A DNA stretch of 64,000 bases, taken from the NCBI RefSeq assembly GCF_000347775.1, contig NZ_APAT01000018.1, forward strand, positions 30,681-94,680, in the 5' to 3' direction. Position numbers and translations under genes: made by a program. Positions 27,240 to 36,144 of this stretch are shown here, piece by piece. Origin of the DNA: Marinobacter santoriniensis NKSG1. GTDB lineage: Bacteria > Pseudomonadota > Gammaproteobacteria > Pseudomonadales > Oleiphilaceae. The number at the start of each line of letters is the position of its first letter. Position 1 is the first letter of the stretch. Under the pieces are notes generated by a model. That model was not told the origin of the DNA. It saw only the letters and a program-made list of their open reading frames with translations, and searched no databases.

Positions 27240-28277
27240 ATGGCTACCTACGATTTCGTATTTTCCGCCCTGGGGCTGGAAGACTGGTGTTCCCAGGGCC
27301 AAAGCAGCTCGCCCATGTCCATGGCCCAGCTGCTGTCCAAAGCCAAAGGTGGAGACGGTACCGAAGTCACCTCCATCTGGGACCTGCCGTTCCCATCCCT
27401 GGATGCGCTACACAAATCCTGTTCAGCCTGGCCACAGTCCCGCGATCTGACCAAGGGCCTCGAAGACGGGTTTCTGCAGATCAAGGACAATCTGAGCCTG
27501 GTGCTTGATCCGATCACCCAACCACTGAGCTGGTCTCTGGACGGCGCGCTCTACACGATGCTGCACACGCCCTGGTGGATCGTTATCCCGGTCCTGCTCG
27601 CCGTGGTCTTTTTTGTCACCAAGTCATGGAAGCTGGTGTCCTTCGTTGCCGGCAGCATCGTCCTGCTCGCTTTCATCGACTATTACGATTATGCGATGCA
27701 GACGCTCTCTATTATTTTCGTCTGCGCGTTCCTGTGCGTATTGGTGGGTGTCCCGATAGGGATAGCGATGTCCCGCAGTGATGTTATGCAGCGCATGACC
27801 ATTCCAATACTGGACATGCTGCAGACGTTGCCTCCGTTTGTTTACCTGATCCCGCTGATTTTCCTGTTCAGCGTGACCGAATCCAAGCTTTACGGCATCG
27901 CCATCATTCTCTATGCCATCGTGCCGGTCATCCGGCTGACCAACCTCGGTATCCGACTGGTGGACAAAGAGGTCATCGAAGCCGCCGATGCCTTCGGCAT
28001 GACGCCCTGGCAAAAGCTCTACAAGGTCCAGATCCCCCTGGCACTGCCCAACATCATGGCTGGTGTGAACCAGACCATCATGATGAGCCTGGCCATGGTC
28101 GTCATCGCGTCACTGGTATCCGCTCCGGGCCTGGGCGTACTCGTATTGAAAGGCATCCGGAATCTGGAATTGGGTGTTGGCCTGGTGTCCGGCCTCGGTA
28201 TCGTGATTCTGGCGGTTATCCTTGATCGGGTTACCAAAGCTTCCCTGGCGCGTATCAACGCGGCACAGAAACAGTGA
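27240..28277 (+). CDS. glycine betaine/proline-type ABC transporter permease (ProW-like)
   Basis: A 345-residue inner-membrane protein. An N-terminal tail of about 110 residues precedes the membrane segments (WWIVIPVLLAVVFFV, LVSFVAGSIVLLAFIDYY, LSIIFVCAFLCVLVGVPIG, FVYLIPLIFLFSV and more). The EAA-type coupling loop is VIEAADAFGMTPWQKLYKVQIPLA near residue 240. The protein is the channel partner of the binding protein upstream and the ATPase downstream; the ProW N-terminal tail is also known in E. coli. The order X-W-V is reversed relative to E. coli proVWX. Confidence 0.88.
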   Translation: MATYDFVFSALGLEDWCSQGQSSSPMSMAQLLSKAKGGDGTEVTSIWDLPFPSLDALHKSCSAWPQSRDLTKGLEDGFLQIKDNLSLVLDPITQPLSWSLDGALYTMLHTPWWIVIPVLLAVVFFVTKSWKLVSFVAGSIVLLAFIDYYDYAMQTLSIIFVCAFLCVLVGVPIGIAMSRSDVMQRMTIPILDMLQTLPPFVYLIPLIFLFSVTESKLYGIAIILYAIVPVIRLTNLGIRLVDKEVIEAADAFGMTPWQKLYKVQIPLALPNIMAGVNQTIMMSLAMVVIASLVSAPGLGVLVLKGIRNLELGVGLVSGLGIVILAVILDRVTKASLARINAAQKQ

Positions 28278-28286
28278 GGACGCCCC

Positions 28287-29345
28287 GTGACTTCTGATGT
28301 AAAGATTTCTATCAAGAATCTGTACAAGATCTTCGGTCCGACACCCGACGTTGCCCTGGAGTATGTGCGCCGGGGTATGGGCAAGGCCGAACTGCTGGAA
28401 AAGCACAACCACGTTCTTGGCCTGCGGGACATTAACGTCGACATGCACGATGGCGAAATCACCGTCATCATGGGCCTCTCAGGCTCGGGCAAGTCGACGC
28501 TGATCCGCCATCTCAACCGGCTGATTGAGCCGACCGCCGGAGAAATCCGCGTGGATGGGGAGGACGTTCTTTCCTTTAACGAAAACCAGTTGCGCGAGCT
28601 ACGGCGCAAGAAAATGTCCATGGTGTTCCAGAAATTTGCGTTGCTGCCCCATCGCACCGTCCTGGAAAACGCAGGTATGGCCATGGACGTCAGCGGAGTC
28701 TCCACCGCCGACTTCGAGCATGAAGCCCGAAAATGGCTCGCGCGAGTGGGGCTGGAAGGCAACGAGCACCAGTATCCGCATCAACTCTCCGGGGGCATGC
28801 AGCAACGGGTTGGCATCGCCCGGGCGCTGGTCTCGAACTCGCCGATCATGCTGATGGACGAGGCCTTCTCTGCCCTGGACCCGTTGATCCGCTCCGACAT
28901 GCAGGATCTTCTGCTTGAGCTTCAGGAAGAGCTCAAGAAAACCATTGTCTTCATCACCCACGATCTGGATGAGGCTCTGAAACTCGCGGACCACCTTGTC
29001 ATTCTTAAGGACGGCGAAGTCGTGCAGCAGGGTGACCCCCAGGACATCCTGCTGAATCCCGGGGATCCCTACATTGTGGACTTCATTTCCGACATCAACC
29101 GGGCCCGGGTACTGCGTGTCCGATCGGTGATGAAAGAGCCCAGCGGCGACGCACAGGACTATGCCGGCGATATCTCCGAGAAGGACAATCTGGAGTCCGT
29201 GCTATCCCTGTCCGGCGGTGACACCAATCTGACCTTCCGGGTCGTGCGGGATGGCGAAACGGTCGGCGATCTGAGCATGAAAGAACTCACCCGGGCCCTG
29301 GTGCCCCTGGCGGCAGCCTCGGAGTCCCGCCAAAAGGGCCGATAA
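28287..29345 (+). CDS. glycine betaine/proline-type ABC transporter ATPase (ProV-like)
   Basis: A 352-residue ATPase with Walker A GLSGSGKST near residue 63, ABC signature LSGGMQQRVGIAR near 170 and Walker B IMLMDEAFSALDP near 190. The C-terminal ~75 residues are shorter than the tandem CBS domains of E. coli ProV, so an ionic-strength sensor is at best partial. Start is GTG at 28287, 9 bases after proW. An 11-bp hairpin follows the gene. Together with the two genes before it, this forms a complete osmoprotectant importer. Confidence 0.88.
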   Translation: MTSDVKISIKNLYKIFGPTPDVALEYVRRGMGKAELLEKHNHVLGLRDINVDMHDGEITVIMGLSGSGKSTLIRHLNRLIEPTAGEIRVDGEDVLSFNENQLRELRRKKMSMVFQKFALLPHRTVLENAGMAMDVSGVSTADFEHEARKWLARVGLEGNEHQYPHQLSGGMQQRVGIARALVSNSPIMLMDEAFSALDPLIRSDMQDLLLELQEELKKTIVFITHDLDEALKLADHLVILKDGEVVQQGDPQDILLNPGDPYIVDFISDINRARVLRVRSVMKEPSGDAQDYAGDISEKDNLESVLSLSGGDTNLTFRVVRDGETVGDLSMKELTRALVPLAAASESRQKGR

Positions 29346-29368
29346 CCAATCGGCAGGTTACAAATCCC

Positions 29369-29406
29369 CTCCGGGCGGCTATGCTTGAAGTATTCGCCGC
29401 CCGGAG
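29369..29406 (+). terminator. hairpin after the betaine transporter operon
   Basis: CTCCGGGCGGC (29369-29379) pairs perfectly with GCCGCCCGGAG (29396-29406), 16-base loop, 24 bases after the ATPase stop. A short TTTT follows at 29413. Likely transcription end. Confidence 0.55.
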
Positions 29407-29427
29407 TGTGGCTTTTGGTTCCTGCTC

Positions 29428-30276
29428 ATGTTCAAGCCCCTGGTTCTTTTTCTGCTTCTGCTGTGCACCGCCTGTTCTCCCAAGGACCCACCTGCCGCTG
29501 TACCCGAAACTCCGGAATCAGACACCGCACTGGCAGCGCCTGCCGCAAACGCTGCGGAAACACCCGACTCCCTCGTGGTACTGGCAGCCGATCCGTGGTG
29601 TCCTCACAATTGCGAAGCTGGCTCCGAAGCGGAAGGCTACATGGTCGACATTGCCAGAGAAGCCTTTGCTCGAGTAGGCGTGACCGTTCAGTACATCAAC
29701 ATGAGCTGGGCCCGGGCACTCTACCAGGCCGAGGCGGGGGACGTTGATGGCGTTATCGGCGCTTTCACCGGCGACGCCCCGGGCTTTCTGTTTCCGACTG
29801 AGCCAGCCGGCTATTCCCGGATCGAGCTGTTTACACACCCGGACAGCACCTGGATGTACACCGGTACCGGATCCCTCCGGGACCAGACACTGCTGGCTAT
29901 CAATGGTTATTCCTATTCGCCCGATCTTGATGCCTATATCAAGGCCCATCAGGACGAGCCGGAACGAATCCTGATCCTGTCAGGGCCCTCGCCGCTGAAT
30001 CGTGCCATTCAACTGGTCTGGGAACGGCGGACGGATGTGTTTCCGGAAGACCGGGAAGTGATGAACTGGACCATGAGGGAACGCCCGGCCGAGACGCGCC
30101 TTCGGAGTGCGGGTCCGCTATATGAGTCTCCGATATACGTCGCATTTTCCCCTCACAAAGCGACCGCCCAAAAACGGGCAGAGCAGCTCTCCGAGGGTAT
30201 TCGTGCTCTGAAGGCGTCCGGTCGATTTGATCAGATCGTAGCTCGCTACGGTATAGAACCATCCGAACTCCGATGA
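29428..30276 (+). CDS. lipoprotein with bacterial extracellular solute-binding (SBP_bac_3) domain
   Basis: A 282-residue lipoprotein precursor: hydrophobic FLLLLCTAC with the lipobox cysteine near residue 15, then an Ala/Pro-rich linker to ~45. The remainder resembles family-3 periplasmic binding proteins: EGYMVDIAREAFARVGV near 73 and VQYINMSWARALYQAEAGDVDGVIGAF near 90-116. No matching permease or ATPase is nearby, so it may be a sensor-type or orphan binding protein. Its last 31 bases overlap the convergent META/MliC gene. No strong Shine-Dalgarno precedes the ATG at 29428. Confidence 0.75.
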   Translation: MFKPLVLFLLLLCTACSPKDPPAAVPETPESDTALAAPAANAAETPDSLVVLAADPWCPHNCEAGSEAEGYMVDIAREAFARVGVTVQYINMSWARALYQAEAGDVDGVIGAFTGDAPGFLFPTEPAGYSRIELFTHPDSTWMYTGTGSLRDQTLLAINGYSYSPDLDAYIKAHQDEPERILILSGPSPLNRAIQLVWERRTDVFPEDREVMNWTMRERPAETRLRSAGPLYESPIYVAFSPHKATAQKRAEQLSEGIRALKASGRFDQIVARYGIEPSELR

Positions 30277-31217
30277 GCGACAATAGCCCGACCATCAGGC
30301 GCCAGCAACCTGAGCTCACCGCGCGTTCCGATGCGGAACCGGTTTACCTGACCCAGCAATTCCTGAAAACGATGCGCCTGGTTCATGAGCGATGGCGCAC
30401 ACGCCATTCGTGTCGATGCGAGTGAGCCGAGCGTCAGCCCCTCACCCGTCAGATGGTAGCGTCCGGTATAGCGGTTGCAGGAGGACCTTCCCGCGACCCG
30501 GTGTTGGTCAAGAAACCGGACAGTCACCCGGGTCCGGTCCATAACAGGGCTTCCATCGATTGTCTCGACGACCCAGTCCACGCCTCGTAACAGGCGTTCG
30601 GGATCGCCGCCACAGCCCTCGAAAGCCTCGCCATTAATGGTCAGGTGCGCCTGCACCGGATACTGGCTCCCGGACATGGTGTCGTTACAGAGCTGCCGGG
30701 CAACGCTGAGTTTCACCCGGACACCGGAACCTTCAGCGACAAACGTCCTGCCATGGCGACCCGATTGCTCGAGTTCCGCGTCCAGACGCAACGGGGTCGT
30801 CGATTCATAGGGTCGTTCAAGCGTCAACTGGCCCCCAGCCACCTGCACCCGCCAGAAGGGCTCGTTACCGCGGGCTTCAAACGGTTCTTCAATGGCACCA
30901 GGTTCCAGACACTCGGGGTAACGCTCGCCATCAATGGTCAGCGACGCTCGCTCGCCCTTGCTCCAGAACCGGGTGTTCGGGTTATCCGGGGCCGCATAAA
31001 GCGCTCCGGACGCGCTCTCCACAGGCTTGAGCAGCAGGCGCTGATCCGCAAAATCGATGCCCAGCAATCCTGCATCGGTTTCTGCGACACGAATATCCAG
31101 CTGACCACAGCTATAGGTATTCGATGACGACTTTTCCGGCATGAGTGATGCGCAGGCGACAAGCGCAAGAGCCGCGGCAAAAACGCACGCGGTACGGAGA
31201 GTTCGAAGGCATTGCAT
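30246..31217 (-). CDS. MliC/META-domain lipoprotein
   Basis: A 323-residue lipoprotein precursor starting at the ATG at 31217 (FAAALALVACASLMPEK, lipobox Cys near residue 22). Residues ~30-90 resemble an MliC lysozyme-inhibitor domain (YSCGQLDIRVAE, with W/F-rich and Cys-containing strands); a middle domain carries PFEARGNEPFWRVQVAGGQL, typical of the COG3187/COG3650 group; the C-terminus, from DWVVETIDGSPV, is a META (HslJ-like) domain with SSCNRYTGRYHL near 264. By family knowledge META and MliC proteins protect the envelope. Function here is inferred. Confidence 0.78.
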   Translation of the reverse strand: MQCLRTLRTACVFAAALALVACASLMPEKSSSNTYSCGQLDIRVAETDAGLLGIDFADQRLLLKPVESASGALYAAPDNPNTRFWSKGERASLTIDGERYPECLEPGAIEEPFEARGNEPFWRVQVAGGQLTLERPYESTTPLRLDAELEQSGRHGRTFVAEGSGVRVKLSVARQLCNDTMSGSQYPVQAHLTINGEAFEGCGGDPERLLRGVDWVVETIDGSPVMDRTRVTVRFLDQHRVAGRSSCNRYTGRYHLTGEGLTLGSLASTRMACAPSLMNQAHRFQELLGQVNRFRIGTRGELRLLAPDGRAIVAHRSSDGSIP

Positions 31218-31287
31218 TTGGATATCCCTATCTCGATCGGTTAACGGCGCCAATTCTAGACAGGAATGCACAGGTGGGAAAGCGGAT

Positions 31288-31318
31288 AACCGGAGCCGCC
31301 AAAAAGGCGACTCCGGTT
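31288..31318 (-). terminator. hairpin after the VWA gene
   Basis: AACCGGAGCCGCC (31288-31300) pairs with GGCGACTCCGGTT (31306-31318) with one mismatch around a five-base A loop. It lies 12 bases past the VWA stop on the minus strand. No T-run follows the stem. Confidence 0.5.
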
Positions 31319-31330
31319 GGACGGGGTTTG

Positions 31331-32230
31331 TCAGGATTTTTTACGACGGAATGCCAGACCGGTCAAACCCAGACCAAGCAACGCCAGGGTGCCTGGCTCC
31401 GGTACAGAGACCGGGGGCTGTTCGGTAATTTCCTGTACCTTGATATCCACAAAGGCCTTGGTGAACGAGGTAGCGTTATCACCGCCGCTGCGCAGGATGC
31501 CCAGATCCCAGCCGGCACCGCCGGATTGCAACGCCAGGTCAACGTAGTCTGATTCAGTGGTTCCATAGCCGGAGCCAATCACACCCAGACCTTCACATTC
31601 GGTATAACCACCGGAACCATCGGCCTCGAAGCCGTTTTTAGCGCTGTCTACACCGATCGCCCCGGATGGCGCACCACACCCAAAGGAGTTATCAACGACG
31701 ACATTCAACAGGGCATTGAGGCGGCTGAGTCCGGACAACAATCCCGTCTTGTTCAGGGCACCGTTGGTGTTATCCCGATCCTCATCGGTGACAAGGATGA
31801 AGTTCACCGCCGCGCCGGATCGATAGGAAAGGTTGTTCAGGGCCCAGTCGATGGCGTTCCAGCCATCCTCCGTTCCCCCGCCCGTCGTCAGGGTTCCGGT
31901 GGCGGTCGAGAATTCAGTGGCACTGCCCCACTCCTGGACACCGGTAGTGCCTGCATCCATATCGTGGGGATTCGGAGGATAATGACTTCCGGATCCACCA
32001 AACCCAATCAGTGAGTAACGGTTGGCATCGGAGGTACCGACACCCTGCGCGGTCAGCCCGGATTCCAGGCCGGTGATCATGTTCCCCAGCCAGCTGTGCT
32101 CACCCGACATCGAGCCGGATTCGTCCACCAGAAACACCACGTCCGCCGTGGTGGGTACCGCCACTGCCGGCGAACTCATCAAAACGGCGGCAGCCACACC
32201 GGCTGCGCCAGACATCCATCGCTTGTTCAT
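31331..32230 (-). CDS. secreted von Willebrand A-domain protein with PEP-CTERM sorting tail
   Basis: A 299-residue precursor. A signal peptide runs to SSPAVAVPT near residue 25. The VWA domain opens with VVFLVDESGSMSGEH (MIDAS DxSxS) near 31-45 and ends before ~250. The C-terminus is a full PEP-CTERM signal, VPEPGTLALLGLGLTGLAF followed by RRKKS. PEP-CTERM proteins are processed by exosortase and linked to exopolysaccharide or biofilm surfaces; no exosortase gene is in the window. The upstream Shine-Dalgarno AGAAGGAGTTCAGGT is strong. Confidence 0.9.
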   Translation of the reverse strand: MNKRWMSGAAGVAAAVLMSSPAVAVPTTADVVFLVDESGSMSGEHSWLGNMITGLESGLTAQGVGTSDANRYSLIGFGGSGSHYPPNPHDMDAGTTGVQEWGSATEFSTATGTLTTGGGTEDGWNAIDWALNNLSYRSGAAVNFILVTDEDRDNTNGALNKTGLLSGLSRLNALLNVVVDNSFGCGAPSGAIGVDSAKNGFEADGSGGYTECEGLGVIGSGYGTTESDYVDLALQSGGAGWDLGILRSGGDNATSFTKAFVDIKVQEITEQPPVSVPEPGTLALLGLGLTGLAFRRKKS

Positions 32231-32563
32231 ACCTGAACTCCTTCTCTAAGGTTCAATTTGTTGCAATCATCAACTAAGCGGAAATCCTGCCAACCCGGAT
32301 TTTTTTTCAAAACATCAATAAGTTGGAAACGTTTCCGAAAAATCGTATGCAAAATTCTGTAAAACACCTCGACACCCTGTAAACGATTGAAGACAAGCAC
32401 TACCCCGAAAGTTGGCATCAACGGACAAGCCCGGATGTGACCGGCATCCGGGTAGGATCTGGCGATGTCTCTACACTGGACCCGCTTTCCGCAGTAAAGA
32501 AGCACAATCCCTTACCGGCCTGCTAAAGGGCCGAGCCTCTATCCAAAAACAACGAAAGGCTGA
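32231..32563. other. gene-free AT-rich divergent region with a 12-base palindrome
   Basis: No convincing gene. It includes the palindrome GGAAACGTTTCC (32325-32336), extended as TTGGAAACGTTTCCGAA, plus an eight-T run near 32300. It divides the divergent VWA and S15-peptidase genes and probably holds their promoters. A 92-codon minus frame here lacks family features. Confidence 0.6.
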
Positions 32564-34234
32564 ATGATGATGAAACAATCCCTCGTCAGGGCACTGATAC
32601 CCTGCCTATTGCTTTTTCTGTTTATCCTCCCGGCGGATCGTGCCAGCGCCGGTGAATCGGCGCTCTTTCCGACCGCCTCGCTGGTCGCCGGGGTGCTGAA
32701 CCAGCCGCTGTTTCCAGTCTCCGATGCCTACACCACCAACGACGACGTGGTGATCTACGCTGATGATGGCGTCAACCTGGAAGCCAATGTCTTTATCCCG
32801 ACCTCCGGCCAATCCAGCTATCCGGCCATCATCTTCGTGAACAGCTGGGGCCTGAACGAGTATGAATACCTGACCGCGGCCGGTCGGCTGGCCGAGCAGG
32901 GCTACATCGTCCTGAGCTACAGCAGCCGCGGCTGGGGCAAATCCGGCGGCCTGATCAACACCGCCGGGCCGAAGGACATGACGGATTTCAGTGCCGTCGT
33001 GGACTGGCTGATCACGAACACGCCCGTCGACCCTTCTGCCATTGGTGCAGCCGGCATTTCCTACGGTGCGGGGCTCAGCCTTCTCGGTGCCGCCCACGAT
33101 CCCCGGGTCCGCGCTGTCGCGGCCATGAGCGGCTGGGGCAACCTGGCCGAGGCGCTGTATGGCCAACAAACCCCGCGGTTAGTTTGGGGCGAACTGCTGA
33201 CCCTGACCGGCGAACTGATCGGGCATCCGGATCCGATCATCAATGAACTCTGGCAGAACATCCTCCACCAGCAGGACGTCGATACGACCATCGCCTGGGC
33301 CAACCGGCGTTCGCCGCTGTCCGTCGTCGATCAGCTGAACGCCAATGGGACCGCGGTGTACATGGCCAACAACTGGGGCGACAACCTGTTCCAGCCCAAT
33401 AGCCCCCTGCGCCTGTTCCATCAGCTGAGCGGACCGAAACACATTGATCTGCAACCCGGCACCCACGCCACGGTAGAGATCGTCGGTATGATCGGTGACG
33501 GCAATACCCACGTGTGGAATAACGTCCAGCGATGGTTTGATCGTTACCTGAAAGGCCAACCCGACGCCATGGAAGGACAACCCCCCGTGCAGATGAAAAT
33601 AAAGCTGAGCAACCGCTATGAAGGCTTCGCAGACTTTCCGGTACCTGCAACCCAAACCCGGCGCTGGTACCTCCACCCCCGCACCTGGTTCAGCCAGGGC
33701 GAGCTCAGCGACACGCCCTATCAGAGCTGGTTCGGAAAGACCGAATGGATCAGCTCCTGGGCAGGAACCCTGGCAGATACAGGTATCCCGCTGGCTTCCC
33801 AGCTCTTCGAACAGGTCAATGTGCCGGTGGTGGCGCCCATCCTGACGCTGGGACGTGACCGGAGCATCTGGTTCCAGACGCCCAAACTCGGTTCTCCGCT
33901 GAAAATTCGGGGGATCCCGGAAACCACGGTCCAGGTGACTCCGAAATCCGATCACCTGCAACTGGTCGCGTACCTCTACGACATGGACTGGACAGGCACC
34001 GGCAAACTCATCACCCATGCCCCCATTACAGTGCCTGAGACCACACCGGGCCAGAGCCTGACACTGGACATTGACCTGGTCGCAACCGCCTACGATATTC
34101 CCGCAGGCGACCGTCTGGTACTGGTCATCGACTCCCGGGATCTGCTCTACAAGTACCCCGACCAGGGCACCACATCGGTCGGCTTCGAGTTCAGCAACAA
34201 CCGGGCTTCGACGCTTGAAGTCCCTGCCCTCTAG
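32564..34234 (+). CDS. secreted S15/CocE-type X-Pro dipeptidyl-peptidase-like hydrolase
   Basis: A 556-residue precursor with a signal peptide (LLLFLFILPADRASAGE). The α/β-hydrolase core (residues ~55-335) contains YPAIIFVNSWGLNEYEY, the active-site GISYGAGLSLLGAAHDP near 165 (Ser in GxSxG-like ISYGA), and a His near HATVEIV. The C-terminal ~210 residues form the jelly-roll β-domain of CocE/NonD enzymes (DIPAGDRLVLVIDSRDLLY). Such enzymes cleave peptides after X-Pro, or esters such as cocaine; the substrate is unknown. Start at the first of three ATGs with AAAGG upstream. Confidence 0.85.
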   Translation: MMMKQSLVRALIPCLLLFLFILPADRASAGESALFPTASLVAGVLNQPLFPVSDAYTTNDDVVIYADDGVNLEANVFIPTSGQSSYPAIIFVNSWGLNEYEYLTAAGRLAEQGYIVLSYSSRGWGKSGGLINTAGPKDMTDFSAVVDWLITNTPVDPSAIGAAGISYGAGLSLLGAAHDPRVRAVAAMSGWGNLAEALYGQQTPRLVWGELLTLTGELIGHPDPIINELWQNILHQQDVDTTIAWANRRSPLSVVDQLNANGTAVYMANNWGDNLFQPNSPLRLFHQLSGPKHIDLQPGTHATVEIVGMIGDGNTHVWNNVQRWFDRYLKGQPDAMEGQPPVQMKIKLSNRYEGFADFPVPATQTRRWYLHPRTWFSQGELSDTPYQSWFGKTEWISSWAGTLADTGIPLASQLFEQVNVPVVAPILTLGRDRSIWFQTPKLGSPLKIRGIPETTVQVTPKSDHLQLVAYLYDMDWTGTGKLITHAPITVPETTPGQSLTLDIDLVATAYDIPAGDRLVLVIDSRDLLYKYPDQGTTSVGFEFSNNRASTLEVPAL

Positions 34235-34238
34235 GTGA

Positions 34239-34271
34239 CAGAAGTCCCGGCAGGACCTGCCGGGACTTCTG
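34239..34271 (+). terminator. long perfect hairpin after the S15 gene
   Basis: CAGAAGTCCCGGCAGG (34239-34254) pairs with the sequence 34256-34271 over 16 bases with essentially no loop, 4 bases after the stop. Four A residues follow, so there is no U-run on the sense strand. Confidence 0.5.
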
Positions 34272-34327
34272 AAAACGTCGGTTCGACGGTATGGTAGAGC
34301 TCTCTCAAGGTCAGGAAGACATACATC

Positions 34328-35071
34328 ATGACAGTCAGGCTCTACCAGTTCGCCATTTCCCATTACTGCGAGAAAATCCGATGGGCGCTCGATTACAAGG
34401 GCGTCCGCTACGAGACGATCAACCTGTTGCCGGGCCAACACATTCGCCCGATCCGCTCGCTGACCGGAAAGGCAACGTCGGTTCCGGTCCTCGATCACGA
34501 CGGCGAAATTGTGCAGGGCTCAGCCGCCATCATCGATCACCTTGATAAAAGCTTTCCAGAGCATTCCCTGACGCCCGATGACCCGGAACAACGTCAACAG
34601 GCCCTGGACTGGGAACATCGCCTCGACGAAGAGGCCGGCCCTGCCGTGCGCTGCTGGTCTTACCACTACCTTTTGCAGCGCCCCAAGCGGGTCATTCCGA
34701 TGCTGGCCGCGGGCACGCCTTTCTATAATCGCTGGCTGTTGAGCCTGGCGTTCAGCCGTGTCGATGAAACCATGCGCCAGTGGATGAAAATCAATCAGAA
34801 AACCGCGGATGCCTCTGAGCGAATCATGGAATCCCTGCTAACGGAACTGGCGGAACATTACCGGCGACGTCCCTTCCTCGTGGGCGACCGGCTATCGCGG
34901 GCGGATCTTGCAGCGGGCGCCCTGTTCGCCCCCTTGTTCCAGCCCCGCCAATACCCAGTGCCATGGCCTGCACAGCAGAAACTTCTGCCCCCCATGCGCG
35001 ACTGGCTCACGCGCATGGAGCCGAGCATCGCACCGCTACGGGAGCATTATCTGAAACACCGGGGGAACTGA
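34328..35071 (+). CDS. glutathione S-transferase-like protein
   Basis: A 247-residue GST-fold protein. The thioredoxin half has the pattern LYQFAISHYCEKIRWALDYK at residues 5-24 with a CxxK-like Cys, followed by KATSVPVLDHDGEIVQGSAAI near 48 (cis-Pro and SA motif). The helical half includes LVGDRLSRADLAAGALFAPL near 180, the N-capping box. Possible role in thiol-linked detoxification or dehalogenation. No neighbour points to a substrate. Confidence 0.82.
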   Translation: MTVRLYQFAISHYCEKIRWALDYKGVRYETINLLPGQHIRPIRSLTGKATSVPVLDHDGEIVQGSAAIIDHLDKSFPEHSLTPDDPEQRQQALDWEHRLDEEAGPAVRCWSYHYLLQRPKRVIPMLAAGTPFYNRWLLSLAFSRVDETMRQWMKINQKTADASERIMESLLTELAEHYRRRPFLVGDRLSRADLAAGALFAPLFQPRQYPVPWPAQQKLLPPMRDWLTRMEPSIAPLREHYLKHRGN

Positions 35072-35178
35072 CTCAGACCGTGTCGCAATGGGCCATCGGC
35101 ATTGGCGTAATGTGACACCGCGCGGACCGGGGATTGTGGCACCATAACCTGACAACAAGACCCTTTGCGGATACGGCT

Positions 35179-36144
35179 ATGACCCTGATCGACATGATGC
35201 AAAACGTGCTGCAGAACAGTGGGCTGCTGCCCCTGTGGCACATGATCGCACCCTGGCTGGCGCTGGACGAGCGCCAGCTTATCTTCGTGTTTGCAACCCC
35301 GGTTTTTATTGCCGTCGCCTTCTGGGAATATCTCCGGATACGACACGATCCCCGGTTGATGGATACCCGGGAGGCCATCCGGAATTTTGCCCTCGGAGCT
35401 GGCTACCAGGTCACCGAACTGCTGTTCGCCGGCATTATCGCGTTTCCTCTCTATGCGTTTTGTTACCACCACAGACTGTTTGACCTGGAGCTCAACGCCT
35501 TCACCGCTTTCGGAACCTTCCTGGGGGTGGATTTCTGTTTCTACTGGATGCACCGGGCCAGCCATCGGATGCGCTGGTTCTGGGCCGCTCATGTGGTACA
35601 CCACTCGTCCGAACGGATGAACTTTTCCACCGCCATGCGCCAGAATGCCACCAATATTTTCAACGGTATGTGGATCTTCTACCTGCCACTGGCGCTGATC
35701 GGCTTCAATCCGGTCTGGATCGGTGTGGCCTACGCCTTCTCACTGGTGTACCAGTTTTTCATCCATACCACCCTGGTCGGACGACTGCCTGGCTGGCTCG
35801 AGCAGGTCTTCAATACCCCCAGCCACCACCGCGTCCACCACGGGCGCAACCCGGGATACATCGACCGGAATTACGGCGGCACACTGATACTCTGGGACCG
35901 ACTGTTCGGCACCTTCGTCGACGAAGATGCCCAGGATCCACCCCGATACGGAATTACCCGTCCGGTGCACTCCAACAATCTTATTGTCCTCTGGACTCAC
36001 GAATACGTGGACCTGTTCCGCGACATGGCCCGGCCTGGCGGATTATGGTCACGACTCAAACACCTCTGGAAGCCGCCGGAATGGGAAAGGCCGGCATCAA
36101 TGGATGAAAACAGCCCCCATGAACGAAGACACTCTGAGTATTGA
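35179..36144 (+). CDS. fatty-acid hydroxylase/sterol-desaturase family membrane protein
   Basis: A 321-residue membrane protein with several hydrophobic stretches and the di-iron histidine boxes of the superfamily: WMHRASHRMRW near residue 127, AHVVHHSSERMN near 142 and SHHRVHHGRN near 217. These enzymes hydroxylate or desaturate lipids; bacterial substrates vary. The ATG at 35179 is chosen; a GTG at 35134 adds 15 residues. The next gene starts inside its 3' end, suggesting translational coupling. Confidence 0.85.
   Translation: MTLIDMMQNVLQNSGLLPLWHMIAPWLALDERQLIFVFATPVFIAVAFWEYLRIRHDPRLMDTREAIRNFALGAGYQVTELLFAGIIAFPLYAFCYHHRLFDLELNAFTAFGTFLGVDFCFYWMHRASHRMRWFWAAHVVHHSSERMNFSTAMRQNATNIFNGMWIFYLPLALIGFNPVWIGVAYAFSLVYQFFIHTTLVGRLPGWLEQVFNTPSHHRVHHGRNPGYIDRNYGGTLILWDRLFGTFVDEDAQDPPRYGITRPVHSNNLIVLWTHEYVDLFRDMARPGGLWSRLKHLWKPPEWERPASMDENSPHERRHSEY

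Noticed and set aside
32227..32505. A 92-codon minus-strand frame upstream of the VWA gene
   Set aside because: No recognisable family, atypical amino-acid pattern, and it covers the expected promoter region.
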